DNA from: Gammaproteobacteria bacterium
Lineage (GTDB): Bacteria; Pseudomonadota; Gammaproteobacteria; DRLM01
Direction of reading: 5' to 3'
NCBI GenBank assembly: GCA_015490395.1
Contig: WFXX01000027.1
Coordinates: forward strand, 1 to 22,102
DNA: 22,102 bases
The notes under the pieces were generated by a model, which saw nothing but the letters and a program-made list of their open reading frames with translations, was not told the DNA's origin and made no database searches. Both the position numbers and the translations under genes were made by a program. Positions 7,079 through 15,737 of the stretch are shown here, one piece after another (position 1 is the stretch's first letter; every line of letters begins with the position of its first letter).

Positions 7079-7636
7079 TCACTCCGCCAGTTGCAGCTTC
7101 GCCTTGCGCTGGCGCCAGCCCCCCACGCCATCGGGGACCAGCTCCACCAGCTCGATGCGCTCCTCGCTGATGTGGGTGATGCGGCCGTGGTGCTGCCCTA
7201 GGTGATTCCCCACGCTCACCCGGTAGACCAGCCCATCCGGGGCTCGTACCAGGGCCCAGCGCTCTCCCCCCTGAGCTAGGGTGCCCACCATCTTGAGCTT
7301 CTCCAAGGGGAAGGCCTCCAGGGGCTCCTTGCGGCGGGAGAGATCTGGACGGGGGCCAGCCTCGTCGCCGGCCAGCTCGGCGATGCTCACCGTCGCCCGC
7401 CGCCAAGGCTCGAAGGGCGAGCGCCTCCCAGCGGCCTGATAGATGAAGGTCTCGAAGGGCCGGATCTCCGGTATGGGCTCCACGCGGCCTCCCGGCCGGG
7501 ACTTGACCTCGGCCACGTAGGCCTCCAGGTCTTCCATGCCACCCCCGCTGCAGCCGGCCAGCAGCAGGGTAAGGGTGGCGGCCAGCAACGGCCCGAGGCC
7601 GGTCTTTCCCCTGCGAGCCTTGGCGGGCAAGGCCAT
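7079..7636 (-). CDS. pilP: Type IV pilus assembly lipoprotein PilP
   Basis: A 185-residue periplasmic lipoprotein that links the inner-membrane PilN/PilO pair to the secretin PilQ. The signal peptide ends in the lipobox LAGC (C29). The segment IRPFETFIYQAAGRRSPFEPW (about 58-78) is the family signature. The C-terminal beta domain contains LEKLKMVGTL, WALVRAPDGLVYRVSVGNHLGQHHGRI and the final KAKLQLAE. The ATG at 7636 overlaps the pilO stop by one base (TGATG), which sets the start: the open frame continues far upstream only as an out-of-frame reading of pilO. Length is typical. Confidence 0.94.
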   Translation of the reverse strand: MALPAKARRGKTGLGPLLAATLTLLLAGCSGGGMEDLEAYVAEVKSRPGGRVEPIPEIRPFETFIYQAAGRRSPFEPWRRATVSIAELAGDEAGPRPDLSRRKEPLEAFPLEKLKMVGTLAQGGERWALVRAPDGLVYRVSVGNHLGQHHGRITHISEERIELVELVPDGVGGWRQRKAKLQLAE

Positions 7637-8247
7637 CAGGGCGCCTCCTCCTCCAGGTAACGATAGGTCTTGGCCGTGGCCTCCATCACCAGCTTGCTCT
7701 TCTGGCCGTCCTTGCCCTTGAGGCGCTCGATGCGCACATCGTGCAGGGTGACGATGCGGGGCAGGCGGGCCACGTCGCTCACGAAGCGGCCGAACTGATG
7801 GTAGGTGCCCACCACCTTGATGCGAATGGGGAGCTCGGCATAGAACTCCGCCGGCCGCTCCTCCTCCGGCTTGAACAGTTCGAAGCGCAGGCCGTTGACC
7901 AGCCCCGCCTGGGTGATGTCCACCAGCAGTTCGGCGATCTCGGTGCGTGAGGGCAGCTGACGCAGCATGGTGCCGAAGGAGCGGCGCATCTCCTCCATCT
8001 GCCGCCGGAAGATATCCAGGTTGGCCGCCTTGGCCTGCTTGGCCTCGAAGGTGCGCTTGAGCTGCTCCTCCTCCTGTCGGGCCCGCTCCAGGGCCTCCAG
8101 CTGGGCCCGGGTGTCCAGCCAGAAGCCGGCGGCCAGGACCACCGCACACAGCAGGGCGATGACCACCCCCTTGACGAAGGCGGGCCAGCTGCCCACCTCC
8201 TTGAGGTCCAGGCTGGCGAGCTGGTCGCGCAACTCCTGCAGCCTCAT
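7636..8247 (-). CDS. pilO: Type IV pilus inner-membrane protein PilO
   Basis: A 203-residue bitopic inner-membrane protein, partner of PilN in the alignment complex. A short cytoplasmic start (MRLQELRDQLASLDLKEVGSWP) precedes one membrane helix (about 26-43) and a periplasmic coiled coil (about 46-90, rich in E, R and Q). The ferredoxin-like domain contains FGTMLRQLPSRTEIAELLVDITQAGL and FYAELPIRIKVVGTYHQFGRFVSDVARLPRIVTL, both strong PilO signatures. Its ATG overlaps the pilN stop (ATGA) and its own stop overlaps the pilP start. Length is normal. Confidence 0.95.
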   Translation of the reverse strand: MRLQELRDQLASLDLKEVGSWPAFVKGVVIALLCAVVLAAGFWLDTRAQLEALERARQEEEQLKRTFEAKQAKAANLDIFRRQMEEMRRSFGTMLRQLPSRTEIAELLVDITQAGLVNGLRFELFKPEEERPAEFYAELPIRIKVVGTYHQFGRFVSDVARLPRIVTLHDVRIERLKGKDGQKSKLVMEATAKTYRYLEEEAP

Positions 8248-8834
8248 GCCCGGCCCTCCTGGTGGGGCGTGCCCTCCTCGTCCTCGCCGGCGGGCAGGCC
8301 GGTGAGGTAGACGTCGAGCTGGAAGCGGCTCACCCGCCGCTCCTCGGGCCCTTCGGCCTCGATGACCGCTAAAGTGGGCCGCTCGAACCAGTCCGAGGCA
8401 TCCAGGTTGCGCATGAAGGCCGAAACCCGGGCGTTGGACTCGGCCAGGCCCTCCAGGGTCACCCGCGCCCCTTCCTGCTCCAGGCGGGTCAGGTAGAGCC
8501 CATCCGGCACCGCGCGCGCCAGCTCATCGAAGAGGCGCACCTCCTGTGGCCGCTGGCCTTGGAGGCGTTCGATGATACGCATGCGTGCCAGCAGGCGCTC
8601 CTTCTGGGCCTCTAGGTCCTTGATCTCCTTGATCTGCTGGTCTACCTGGGCGATGACCTGGCGCAGGTAGCGGTTGCGAGCTTCCTGCTCTTCGATAAGG
8701 CCGGCGATGTGGAAGTGCACGTAGACCACCACCAGGCCCATGAGTAAGGCCGCTCCGGCGGCGGTGGTGTAGAAGCGGCGCTCGCGCTCTTTGCGCAGCT
8801 GCTCGCGCCAGGGCAGCAGGTTGATGCGGGTCAT
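8244..8834 (-). CDS. pilN: Type IV pilus inner-membrane protein PilN
   Basis: A 196-residue inner-membrane protein whose cytoplasmic N-terminus carries INLLPWRE (4-11), the conserved tail that docks into PilM. One membrane helix (about 24-42) leads to a periplasmic coiled coil (about 46-90) and a PilN ferredoxin-like domain with VPDGLYLTRLEQEGARVTLEGLAESNARVSAFMRNLDAS. The C-terminus has a short acidic tail (GEDEEGTPHQEG). The start follows pilM after 24 nt with GGAGGAG 8 nt before ATG, and its stop overlaps the pilO start by 4 nt. Confidence 0.95.
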   Translation of the reverse strand: MTRINLLPWREQLRKERERRFYTTAAGAALLMGLVVVYVHFHIAGLIEEQEARNRYLRQVIAQVDQQIKEIKDLEAQKERLLARMRIIERLQGQRPQEVRLFDELARAVPDGLYLTRLEQEGARVTLEGLAESNARVSAFMRNLDASDWFERPTLAVIEAEGPEERRVSRFQLDVYLTGLPAGEDEEGTPHQEGRA

Positions 8835-8858
8835 GATGCCGACTCCTCCGCTGCCCCC

Positions 8859-10022
<1,164 letters not shown>

Positions 10023-10033
10023 TTATCGTCCGT

Positions 10034-10042
10034 TGGTATACT
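10034..10042 (+). promoter_or_regulatory. Extended -10 promoter candidate for mrcA
   Basis: TGG-TATACT (10034-10042) is an extended -10 element with 5 of 6 matches to TATAAT, set in a locally AT-rich patch in otherwise very GC-rich DNA. No good -35 exists (TTCGCC at 10012-10017 is weak, 19 bp away), as is common for extended -10 promoters. The predicted start near 10049 gives a leader of about 40 nt to the ATG at 10091. Confidence 0.5.
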
Positions 10043-10090
10043 AAACCTTAGCCATCCCTGGGCTTGACCCCGGTCACACCCCCGGCTCCC

Positions 10091-12490
10091 ATGAGTTCCC
10101 TGCGCCAACGGCTGCGCTTGGCCGCCTGGCTGCTGGCCGGCCTGCTGCTGGTGGGCACCGCAGCTGGCGCCGCCTTCCTCTACGTGGTGGTGCTGCCCAC
10201 CCTGCCCCCGGTGGAGCGCCTCAAGGAGGTGCGCTTCCAGGTGCCGCTGCGCATCTACACCCGCGACGGGCGCCTCATGGCCGAGTTCGGCGAGAAGAAA
10301 CGCACCCCTGTCAAGATAGAAGACGTCCCGCCCCTCTTGGTCAAGGCGGTGCTGGCCGCCGAGGACGACCGCTTCTACCGCCACCCCGGGGTGGACTGGC
10401 AGGGGATCCTGCGGGCCGCCTGGCACCTGCTGCTGACCGGGCGCAAGACTCAGGGAGGGAGCACCATCACCATGCAGGTGGCCCGGAACTTCTTCCTGAG
10501 CAGCGAGAAGACTTATTTGCGCAAGCTGCGCGAGATCGTCCTGGCCCTGCGCATCGAGCAGACCCTGAGCAAGGATGAGATCCTGGAACTCTATCTGAAC
10601 AAGATCTACCTGGGCCAGCGGGCCTACGGGGTGGCGGCGGCGGCCCAGGTCTACTACGGCAAGCCCTTGGAGGAGCTCACCCTGGCCCAGCTGGCCATGA
10701 TCGCCGGCCTGCCCAAGGCCCCCTCCCGGGACAACCCCATCGCCGATCCCCGCCGGGCCGTGGAGCGGCGCAACTACGTGCTGCGGCGGATGCGGGAGCT
10801 GGGATACATCGACGAGGCTGCCTATCGGGAGTCCGTGGCCGCCCCGGTCACGGCCCGCAGTCACCGCCTACGGCCGGAGGTGGAGGCGGCCTACGCGGCA
10901 GAGCTGGTCCGGTCGCTGGTGGTGGCCCGCTACGGGGAGGAGGCTTACACCGCGGGCCTGGTGGTGCGCACCACTTTGGAGGCGCCCCTCCAGGAGGCGG
11001 CCGTGCGTGCCCTGCGCGAGGCGCTCCTGGCCTACGACCGCCGCCACGGCTACCGGGGCCCCGAGGGACGGGTGGCGCTTGCGCCGGGGGCGGGCCCCGA
11101 GGCCTGGCGTCGTGCCCTCGCCGGCAAAGGGCCGGTGGGAGGGCTGCAGCCGGCGGTGGTGGTGGCGGTAGCCGAGCGGGCGGCTGCCATCTATATCAAG
11201 GGCCCCGCGGGGGAGGGGAGGCTGGGCTTGATTCCCTGGGAGGGCCTCTCCTGGGCACGTCCCTACGAGGACGAGAACCACCGCGGACCCCCCCCCCGGA
11301 CTGCGGGGGAGGTGGTGGCCGTGGGTGACTTGGTGCGGGTCCGTCCGCGGGCCGACGGAGGCTTCGATCTGGCTCAGCTGCCGGAGGTGGAGGGGGCCTT
11401 GGTGGCCCTGCGCCCGATGGATGGGGCGGTCGTGGCCCTGGCGGGGGGCTTCGACTTCCGGCGCAGCAAGTTCAATCGGGCGGTGCAGGCCGCCCGCCAG
11501 CCCGGCTCCAGCTTCAAGCCCTTTATCTACTCCGCGGCCCTGGAGCGGGGCTTCACCGCCGCCACCGTGGTCAACGACGCCCCGGTGGTCTTCGACGACC
11601 CAGCCCTGGAGCGGGCCTGGCGCCCGGAGAACTACTCGGGGCGCTTCTTCGGGCCCACTCGGCTGCGGGAGGCCCTAGTCCACTCGCGCAACCTGGTCTC
11701 CATTCGGGTGCTGCGGGCCGTAGGCCTGGAGCCTACCTTGCGGCACCTGGCCCGCTTCGGTTTCGATCCCGAGCGTCTCCCCCGCGACCTCTCTCTGGCC
11801 CTGGGCAGCGGGGTGGTCTCGCCCTTGCAGCTCGCGGCGGGCTACGCGGTCTTCGCCAACGGAGGCTTCCGGGTGGAGCCCTATTTCATCGAGGAGGTCC
11901 GCACGCAGGACAGGCGGGTGCTGATGCGGGCCCAGCCCTGGATGGCCTGCGAGGCCTGTGCTGAGCTCCCGGAGGGGGGCCGTCCCGCCCCCCGGGCCAT
12001 CGGGGCCCGCAACGCCTACCTGATGACCAGCATGATGCGGGACGTCATTCGCCGGGGCACCGGGCGGCGAGCCCGCGCCCTGGGCCGCCGGGATCTGGCG
12101 GGGAAGACCGGGACCACCAACGAGCAGCGAGATGCCTGGTTCGCGGGCTTCCATCCCTCGCTGGTGGCGGTGAGCTGGGTGGGCTTCGACGACAGCCGCC
12201 CCCTGGGCCGGCGGGAGACGGGGGCCCGGGCCGCCCTGCCGGCCTGGATGGCCTTCATGCGCGAGGCCCTGAGGGGGGTGCCGGAGGCGCCCTTGGTGCA
12301 GCCGCCGGGCTTGGTGACGGTGCGCATCGACCCGCGCACCGGGCTGCTGGCCCCGCCGGGGGCCCGCCGGGCGGTGTTCGAGACCTTTCGCGCCGAGCAC
12401 GTACCCCAGCGGCATGCGCCGGCGGTGGGAGCCCGTCGGGAGGAGGGGGCCTCCCGGCCCCCGGCGCAAGCCCCGGAGCTGATCTTCTGA
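10091..12490 (+). CDS. mrcA: Penicillin-binding protein 1A (bifunctional transglycosylase/transpeptidase)
   Basis: A 799-residue class A PBP (also called ponA) that polymerises and cross-links peptidoglycan at the inner-membrane surface. A short cytoplasmic tail and one membrane anchor (about 8-35) precede the GT51 transglycosylase. That domain has the catalytic motif AAEDDRFYRHPG (E91), then GGSTITMQVARN and ELYLNKIYLGQRAYGV. An OB-like insert lies around 310-430. The transpeptidase has PGSSFKPF (S473, K476), SRN (532-534) and KTGTT (672-676). The ATG at 10091 is preferred because MSSLRQRLRLAAWLL is the expected N-terminus. An in-frame TTG at 10064 would add nine residues, and neither start has a clear Shine-Dalgarno. 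Divergence from pilM is the usual gammaproteobacterial arrangement. Confidence 0.95.
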   Translation: MSSLRQRLRLAAWLLAGLLLVGTAAGAAFLYVVVLPTLPPVERLKEVRFQVPLRIYTRDGRLMAEFGEKKRTPVKIEDVPPLLVKAVLAAEDDRFYRHPGVDWQGILRAAWHLLLTGRKTQGGSTITMQVARNFFLSSEKTYLRKLREIVLALRIEQTLSKDEILELYLNKIYLGQRAYGVAAAAQVYYGKPLEELTLAQLAMIAGLPKAPSRDNPIADPRRAVERRNYVLRRMRELGYIDEAAYRESVAAPVTARSHRLRPEVEAAYAAELVRSLVVARYGEEAYTAGLVVRTTLEAPLQEAAVRALREALLAYDRRHGYRGPEGRVALAPGAGPEAWRRALAGKGPVGGLQPAVVVAVAERAAAIYIKGPAGEGRLGLIPWEGLSWARPYEDENHRGPPPRTAGEVVAVGDLVRVRPRADGGFDLAQLPEVEGALVALRPMDGAVVALAGGFDFRRSKFNRAVQAARQPGSSFKPFIYSAALERGFTAATVVNDAPVVFDDPALERAWRPENYSGRFFGPTRLREALVHSRNLVSIRVLRAVGLEPTLRHLARFGFDPERLPRDLSLALGSGVVSPLQLAAGYAVFANGGFRVEPYFIEEVRTQDRRVLMRAQPWMACEACAELPEGGRPAPRAIGARNAYLMTSMMRDVIRRGTGRRARALGRRDLAGKTGTTNEQRDAWFAGFHPSLVAVSWVGFDDSRPLGRRETGARAALPAWMAFMREALRGVPEAPLVQPPGLVTVRIDPRTGLLAPPGARRAVFETFRAEHVPQRHAPAVGARREEGASRPPAQAPELIF

Positions 12491-12523
12491 TTCTTCGAGG
12501 AGGGCCAAAGGGGAGGAACCGGC

Positions 12524-13192
12524 ATGGCAAGGCGCGGCCGGAGTGGCTTTCGCGAGCGCGAGGGGCGGGGACGGCGCATGCGCCTGCTCCTGGCCCAGGA
12601 GGCCGGGCGCATCATGGCCGAGGAGGGGGTGGAAGACTACCAGCGGGCCAAGCTCAAGGCGGCCCAGCGCTTGGGAGTGCCCCAGACTCGGCACCTGCCC
12701 CGGAACGAGGAGATCGAGCAGGCCCGACGGGAGCACCTGCGGCTGTTCCACGCCGCTTCCCAACCTGGACGGCTACGGGCCTTGCGGGAGGCCGCCCTGC
12801 GGGCCATGACCTTTCTGGCTGCCTTCCAACCCCGCTTGGTGGGGCCTGTGCTCCATGGGACGGCCGACCGCCACACCGAAGTCACCCTGCACCTGTTCGC
12901 CGGGGCTGCCGAGGAGGTGGCCGTGCACCTGATGGACCACGGCCTCGCCTACGAGGCCCTAGACCGGCGGGTGGCGATGCCTGACGGGCGGGAGCTGCGC
13001 CTGCCCGCCTTCCGGGTGGAGCGCGAGGGGGTGCCCTTCCTGCTGGTGGTCTTCCCCCCTGAGGGGCTGCGGGCCGCCCCTTGCTCGGCCCTGGACGGGA
13101 GGCCCATGGAACGGGCCAGCGCGGCGCGCCTGCGCGCCCTGCTGGAGGCGGAGGCCGGGCCGGAGGGGCCTGCGCCGCCCTTCAGTCCGTGA
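12524..13192 (+). CDS. Conserved protein with a degenerate nucleotidyltransferase-like motif, unknown function
   Basis: A 222-residue cytoplasmic protein. It resembles a conserved gammaproteobacterial hypothetical family that I recall only by its phrases: [37 protein letters not shown] and [23 protein letters not shown]. An Arg-rich start and a helical N-terminal half are followed by [15 protein letters not shown], shaped like the polymerase-beta type nucleotidyltransferase motif, but the usual D-x-D reads E-V-T. It then has beta-rich segments ([16 protein letters not shown]) and [11 protein letters not shown]. If the motif comparison holds, catalysis is probably lost. The start has GGGGAGG 7 nt before ATG, 33 nt after mrcA, so co-transcription with mrcA is likely. 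Its 3' end overlaps the convergent gltA by 11 nt, leaving no room for a terminator. Confidence 0.75.
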   Translation: MARRGRSGFREREGRGRRMRLLLAQEAGRIMAEEGVEDYQRAKLKAAQRLGVPQTRHLPRNEEIEQARREHLRLFHAASQPGRLRALREAALRAMTFLAAFQPRLVGPVLHGTADRHTEVTLHLFAGAAEEVAVHLMDHGLAYEALDRRVAMPDGRELRLPAFRVEREGVPFLLVVFPPEGLRAAPCSALDGRPMERASAARLRALLEAEAGPEGPAPPFSP

Positions 13193-14552
13193 CCCGGGCC
13201 TCGCCCTGGAAGTGCACCCCGCCCGCTGCCCGGGCCGGCTCCCGCTGCTCCAGCGGCACGTAGTCCCGCCGGGGCGGGCCGTCGTAGAGCTGGCGGGGGC
13301 GGCCGATGCGCTGCTCGGGATCGGCGATCATCTCCATCCACTGGGCCACCCAGCCAGCGGTGCGGGCGATGGAGAACATCACGGTGAACATGTTGGTGGG
13401 AATGCCGATGGCCCGGTAGATCAGCCCCGAGTAGAAGTCCACGTTGGGGTAGAGGTGGCGCTCGATGAAGTACTCGTCCCTGAGGGCCTCCTCCTCCAGG
13501 CGCAGGGCCAGCTCGAAGAGGGGATCGTTGTCGTCCCCGAGCTCCCGCAGCACCTCGTGGCACATGCGCCGGATGATCCGCGCCCGCGGGTCGTAGTTCT
13601 TGTAGACCCGGTGCCCGAAGCCCATGAGGCGGAAGGGATCGTTCTTGTCCTTGGCCTTGGCGATGTACTTGGGGATGTTCCTCACGTTCCCGATCTCGGC
13701 CAGCATGCGCAGCACCGCCTCGTTGGCCCCACCGTGAGCCGGCCCCCACAGGGCGGCGATCCCTGAGGCCACGCAGGCGAAGGGGTTGGCCGCCGAGCTG
13801 CCCGCCAGGCGCACCGTGGAGGTGGAGGCGTTCTGCTCGTGGTCGGCGTGCAGGATGAAGATCAGGTCCAGGGCCCGCTCCGCCACCGGGTGCACCACGT
13901 AGTCCTCCGTGGGCACGGCGAACATCATGCGTAGGAGGTTGCCCACGTAGCTCAGGTCGTTGCGCGGGTAGACGATGGGCTCGCCCACCGAGTGCTTGTA
14001 GCTGGCCGCGGCGATGGTGGGCATCTTGGCGATGAGCCGGTGGGCGGCCACCTCCCGGTGGCGCGGGTTCCGGATGTCCGTGGAGTCGTGGTAGAAGGCC
14101 GAGAGGGAGCCCACCACTCCCACCATGATGGCCATGGGGTGGGCGTCGTGGTAGAAGCCCTGGTAGAAGCTCTTGAGGCTCTCGTTGATCATGGTGTGGT
14201 GGGTGATGGTGTCCTCGAAGCGGCGCAGCTGCTCCCGGTCGGGCAGCTCGCCGTAGAGGAGCAGGTAGGCCACCTCCAGGAAGGTGCTGTGCTCGGCCAG
14301 CTGCTCGATGGGATAGCCTCGATAGAGCAGCACCCCGCGCTCGCCATCGATGAAGGTGATGGCGCTGCGGCAGCTGGCGGTGGAGAGGAAGCCCGGGTCG
14401 TAGGTGAAGTAGCCCAGCTCCTTGTAGAGGCGCCCGATCTCGATGACCGCCGGCCCGTGGGTGCCCCGGCGCACGGGCAGCTCCACCCGCCGGCCAGTGG
14501 CGTTGTCGATGAGGGTGACCGTCTCGCGCCGCGGCTGCTCCCGCTCGCTCAT
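13182..14552 (-). CDS. gltA: Citrate synthase (type II)
   Basis: A 456-residue cytoplasmic enzyme that condenses acetyl-CoA and oxaloacetate to citrate. The N-terminal beta region ([37 protein letters not shown]) marks the hexameric type II form of Gram-negative bacteria. The catalytic residues are in [12 protein letters not shown] (H238), [11 protein letters not shown] (H273) and VDFYSG (D372). [15 protein letters not shown] and the closing [11 protein letters not shown] are also present. A tail of some 20 residues after YVPLEQ (to EARVTD) is longer than in E. coli GltA and has no recognised role. The ATG overlaps the mdh stop by 4 nt (ATGA), with GGAGGAG just upstream, so it is coupled to mdh. 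Its end overlaps the convergent gene ending at 13192. Confidence 0.95.
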   Translation of the reverse strand: MSEREQPRRETVTLIDNATGRRVELPVRRGTHGPAVIEIGRLYKELGYFTYDPGFLSTASCRSAITFIDGERGVLLYRGYPIEQLAEHSTFLEVAYLLLYGELPDREQLRRFEDTITHHTMINESLKSFYQGFYHDAHPMAIMVGVVGSLSAFYHDSTDIRNPRHREVAAHRLIAKMPTIAAASYKHSVGEPIVYPRNDLSYVGNLLRMMFAVPTEDYVVHPVAERALDLIFILHADHEQNASTSTVRLAGSSAANPFACVASGIAALWGPAHGGANEAVLRMLAEIGNVRNIPKYIAKAKDKNDPFRLMGFGHRVYKNYDPRARIIRRMCHEVLRELGDDNDPLFELALRLEEEALRDEYFIERHLYPNVDFYSGLIYRAIGIPTNMFTVMFSIARTAGWVAQWMEMIADPEQRIGRPRQLYDGPPRRDYVPLEQREPARAAGGVHFQGEARVTD

Positions 14553-15496
14553 CCTTGCTCCTCCTGCGGGCCGCCGACCAAGTCGGCCAGGGCCTCGCGC
14601 ACCTGGTCGATGGACACCTGCAGCATGGCCCGCTCCTCGGCCGAGAGGGGCAGCTCCAGCACCCGCTCCATGCCGCCGCCGCCCAGGACCACGGGGACCC
14701 CCAGGGCCAGGTCCCGCACCCCGTACTCGCCTTCCAGCACCGCCACGCAGGGCAGGACCCGCCGGCGGCGCCGGGCCACCGCGTCCACCATGGCGGCGAT
14801 GGCCGCCGCCGGGGCGTCGTAGGCGCTGGAGGTCTTCTTCAGGGCCAGGATCTCCGCCCCGCCCCGGCGGGTGCGCTCCACGATGGCCGCCAGCCGCTTC
14901 CGCTCCAGGAGGAGCTCCAGGGGCACGCCGCCGACGTGGCTGTAGCGCACCAGGGGCACCATGGCGTCACCGTGGCCTCCGACGACCAGGGCCTGGACGT
15001 CGCGCACCGACAGGCCCGTCTCCTCGGCCACGAAGGCCGCCATGCGGGCGCTGTCCAGCACCCCGGAAAGCCCGAAGACCCGCCGCCGTTCCCAGCCGCT
15101 GCGCCGCCAGGCCAGGTAGGTGAGCACGTCCACCGGGTTGGTGACCACCAGGAGCAGGGCCTCGGGGGCGTGGCGGCGCACCTGGTCCACGATGCCCTCC
15201 ACCACCTGGCGGTTGGTGGCCAGCAGGTCCAGGCGGCTCTGGCCCGGCTGCCGGGGGGCCCCGGCGGCGATGACCACCAGGTCCGAGCCGGCCAGCAGGG
15301 CCGGATCCGCCCCCCCTTGGATGCGGGTGTCGAAGCCGTAGAGGGAGGCGGTCTCCTGGAGGTCCAGGGCCACCCCTCGGGCCGCCTCGTCGTCGCGGCC
15401 CAGCAGCACCAGCTCCCGGCAGAGCTGCTCCCTGGCCAGGGCCTGGGCGGTGGCCTCCCCCACCCGGCCCGGTCCCACCACGGTGATGCGGCGCAC
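14549..15496 (-). CDS. mdh: Malate dehydrogenase, LDH-like type
   Basis: A 315-residue cytoplasmic L-2-hydroxyacid dehydrogenase interconverting malate and oxaloacetate. Key residues are the Rossmann motif VGPGRVGEA (7-15), the substrate loop [10 protein letters not shown] (81-90) with R82 (Arg in malate, Gln in lactate dehydrogenases) and R88, TNPVD (119-123, N120), LDSAR (147-151, D148/R151) and the catalytic H175 in GGHGD. This is the LDH-like type, not the classical E. coli-type MDH. The second strand ends LLGRDDE: the Asp that normally fixes NAD is Gly33, followed by Arg34, suggesting NADP(H). The GTG start at 15496 has GAGAGGAG 6 nt upstream; the frame is open further upstream but that part does not resemble protein. 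It overlaps gltA by 4 nt. Confidence 0.9.
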   Translation of the reverse strand: MRRITVVGPGRVGEATAQALAREQLCRELVLLGRDDEAARGVALDLQETASLYGFDTRIQGGADPALLAGSDLVVIAAGAPRQPGQSRLDLLATNRQVVEGIVDQVRRHAPEALLLVVTNPVDVLTYLAWRRSGWERRRVFGLSGVLDSARMAAFVAEETGLSVRDVQALVVGGHGDAMVPLVRYSHVGGVPLELLLERKRLAAIVERTRRGGAEILALKKTSSAYDAPAAAIAAMVDAVARRRRRVLPCVAVLEGEYGVRDLALGVPVVLGGGGMERVLELPLSAEERAMLQVSIDQVREALADLVGGPQEEQG

Positions 15497-15512
15497 GGCA
15501 AGCTCCTCTCGG

Positions 15513-15531
15513 CGGCTCCTTCGTGGAGCCG
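15513..15531 (-). promoter_or_regulatory. Hairpin in the predicted mdh leader
   Basis: CGGCTCC (15513-15519) and GGAGCCG (15525-15531) form a perfect 7-bp stem with a 5-base loop. It ends 2 nt before the GAGAGGAG ribosome site of mdh. No U run follows, so it is not a standard terminator. It would sit at the very 5' end of the mRNA predicted from the nearby promoter and could protect the transcript or modulate initiation. Confidence 0.4.
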
Positions 15532-15535
15532 GGCC

Positions 15536-15565
15536 ATGATGGGCGAGGCCCCCCGCCTTTGTAAA
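15536..15565 (-). promoter_or_regulatory. Sigma-70 promoter candidate for mdh-gltA
   Basis: On the minus strand, TTTACA (15560-15565; 5 of 6 to TTGACA) is followed after 18 bp by CATCAT (15536-15541; 4 of 6 to TATAAT). The predicted start near 15529 leaves about 33 nt to the GTG. The first NtrC-like dyad begins 7 bp upstream of the -35. Confidence 0.4.
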
Positions 15566-15569
15566 GGGC

Positions 15570-15620
15570 GCGCACCAGGATGGGGCGGCCGGGGCCGACG
15601 GGAGCCCGGCCCTGGTGCGC
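15570..15620. promoter_or_regulatory. Inverted repeat containing two NtrC-like dyads upstream of nirB
   Basis: GCGCACCAGG (15570-15579) and CCTGGTGCGC (15611-15620) are perfect inverted repeats 31 bp apart. Each arm overlaps an imperfect NtrC-like dyad (GCACC-N5-GGTGC): GCACC-N5-GGGGC at 15572-15586 (9 of 10 half-site bases) and GCCCG-N5-GGTGC at 15604-15618 (8 of 10). Their centres (15579 and 15611) are 32 bp, or three helical turns, apart and lie about 131 and 99 bp before the start predicted from the sigma-54 promoter. An inner GCCGGG/CCCGGC pair (15588-15593, 15605-15610) also allows a nested DNA or RNA hairpin. The binding-site reading is inference. Confidence 0.45.
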
Positions 15621-15681
15621 CGCGGCGCCCCCGATGCCCGTGCGCGCGAGCAAACCCTTGTGCGAAAAGGTCGACCTGTTT

Positions 15682-15698
15682 CTGGCACGGGGCGTGCA
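15682..15698 (+). promoter_or_regulatory. Sigma-54 (RpoN) promoter candidate for nirBD
   Basis: CTGGCACGGGGCGTGCA matches the consensus YTGGCACGRNNNTTGCW at every fixed position except one (first T of TTGC is G). The invariant GG (15684-15685) and GC (15696-15697) are exactly 10 bp apart. The predicted start, about 12 nt after the GC, gives a leader of about 28 nt to the nirB ATG. Confidence 0.6.
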
Positions 15699-15737
15699 GA
15701 AGGGTGGGCGAGGTTCCCTGCGCGGAGGTGGGAGACC

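Noticed and set aside
7079..8149. A 356-codon version of PilP
   Set aside because: The N-terminal half is pilO read out of frame; the real PilP begins at 7636 with a lipoprotein signal and the TGATG junction.
14549..15496. Lactate dehydrogenase
   Set aside because: The substrate-specificity position is Arg82, as in malate dehydrogenases, not Gln, and the gene is coupled to citrate synthase.
15570..15620. Inverted repeat as an intrinsic terminator or nirB riboswitch
   Set aside because: No T run follows on either strand, and it lies upstream of the predicted nirB transcript start and the mdh -35, so it would not be in either leader.
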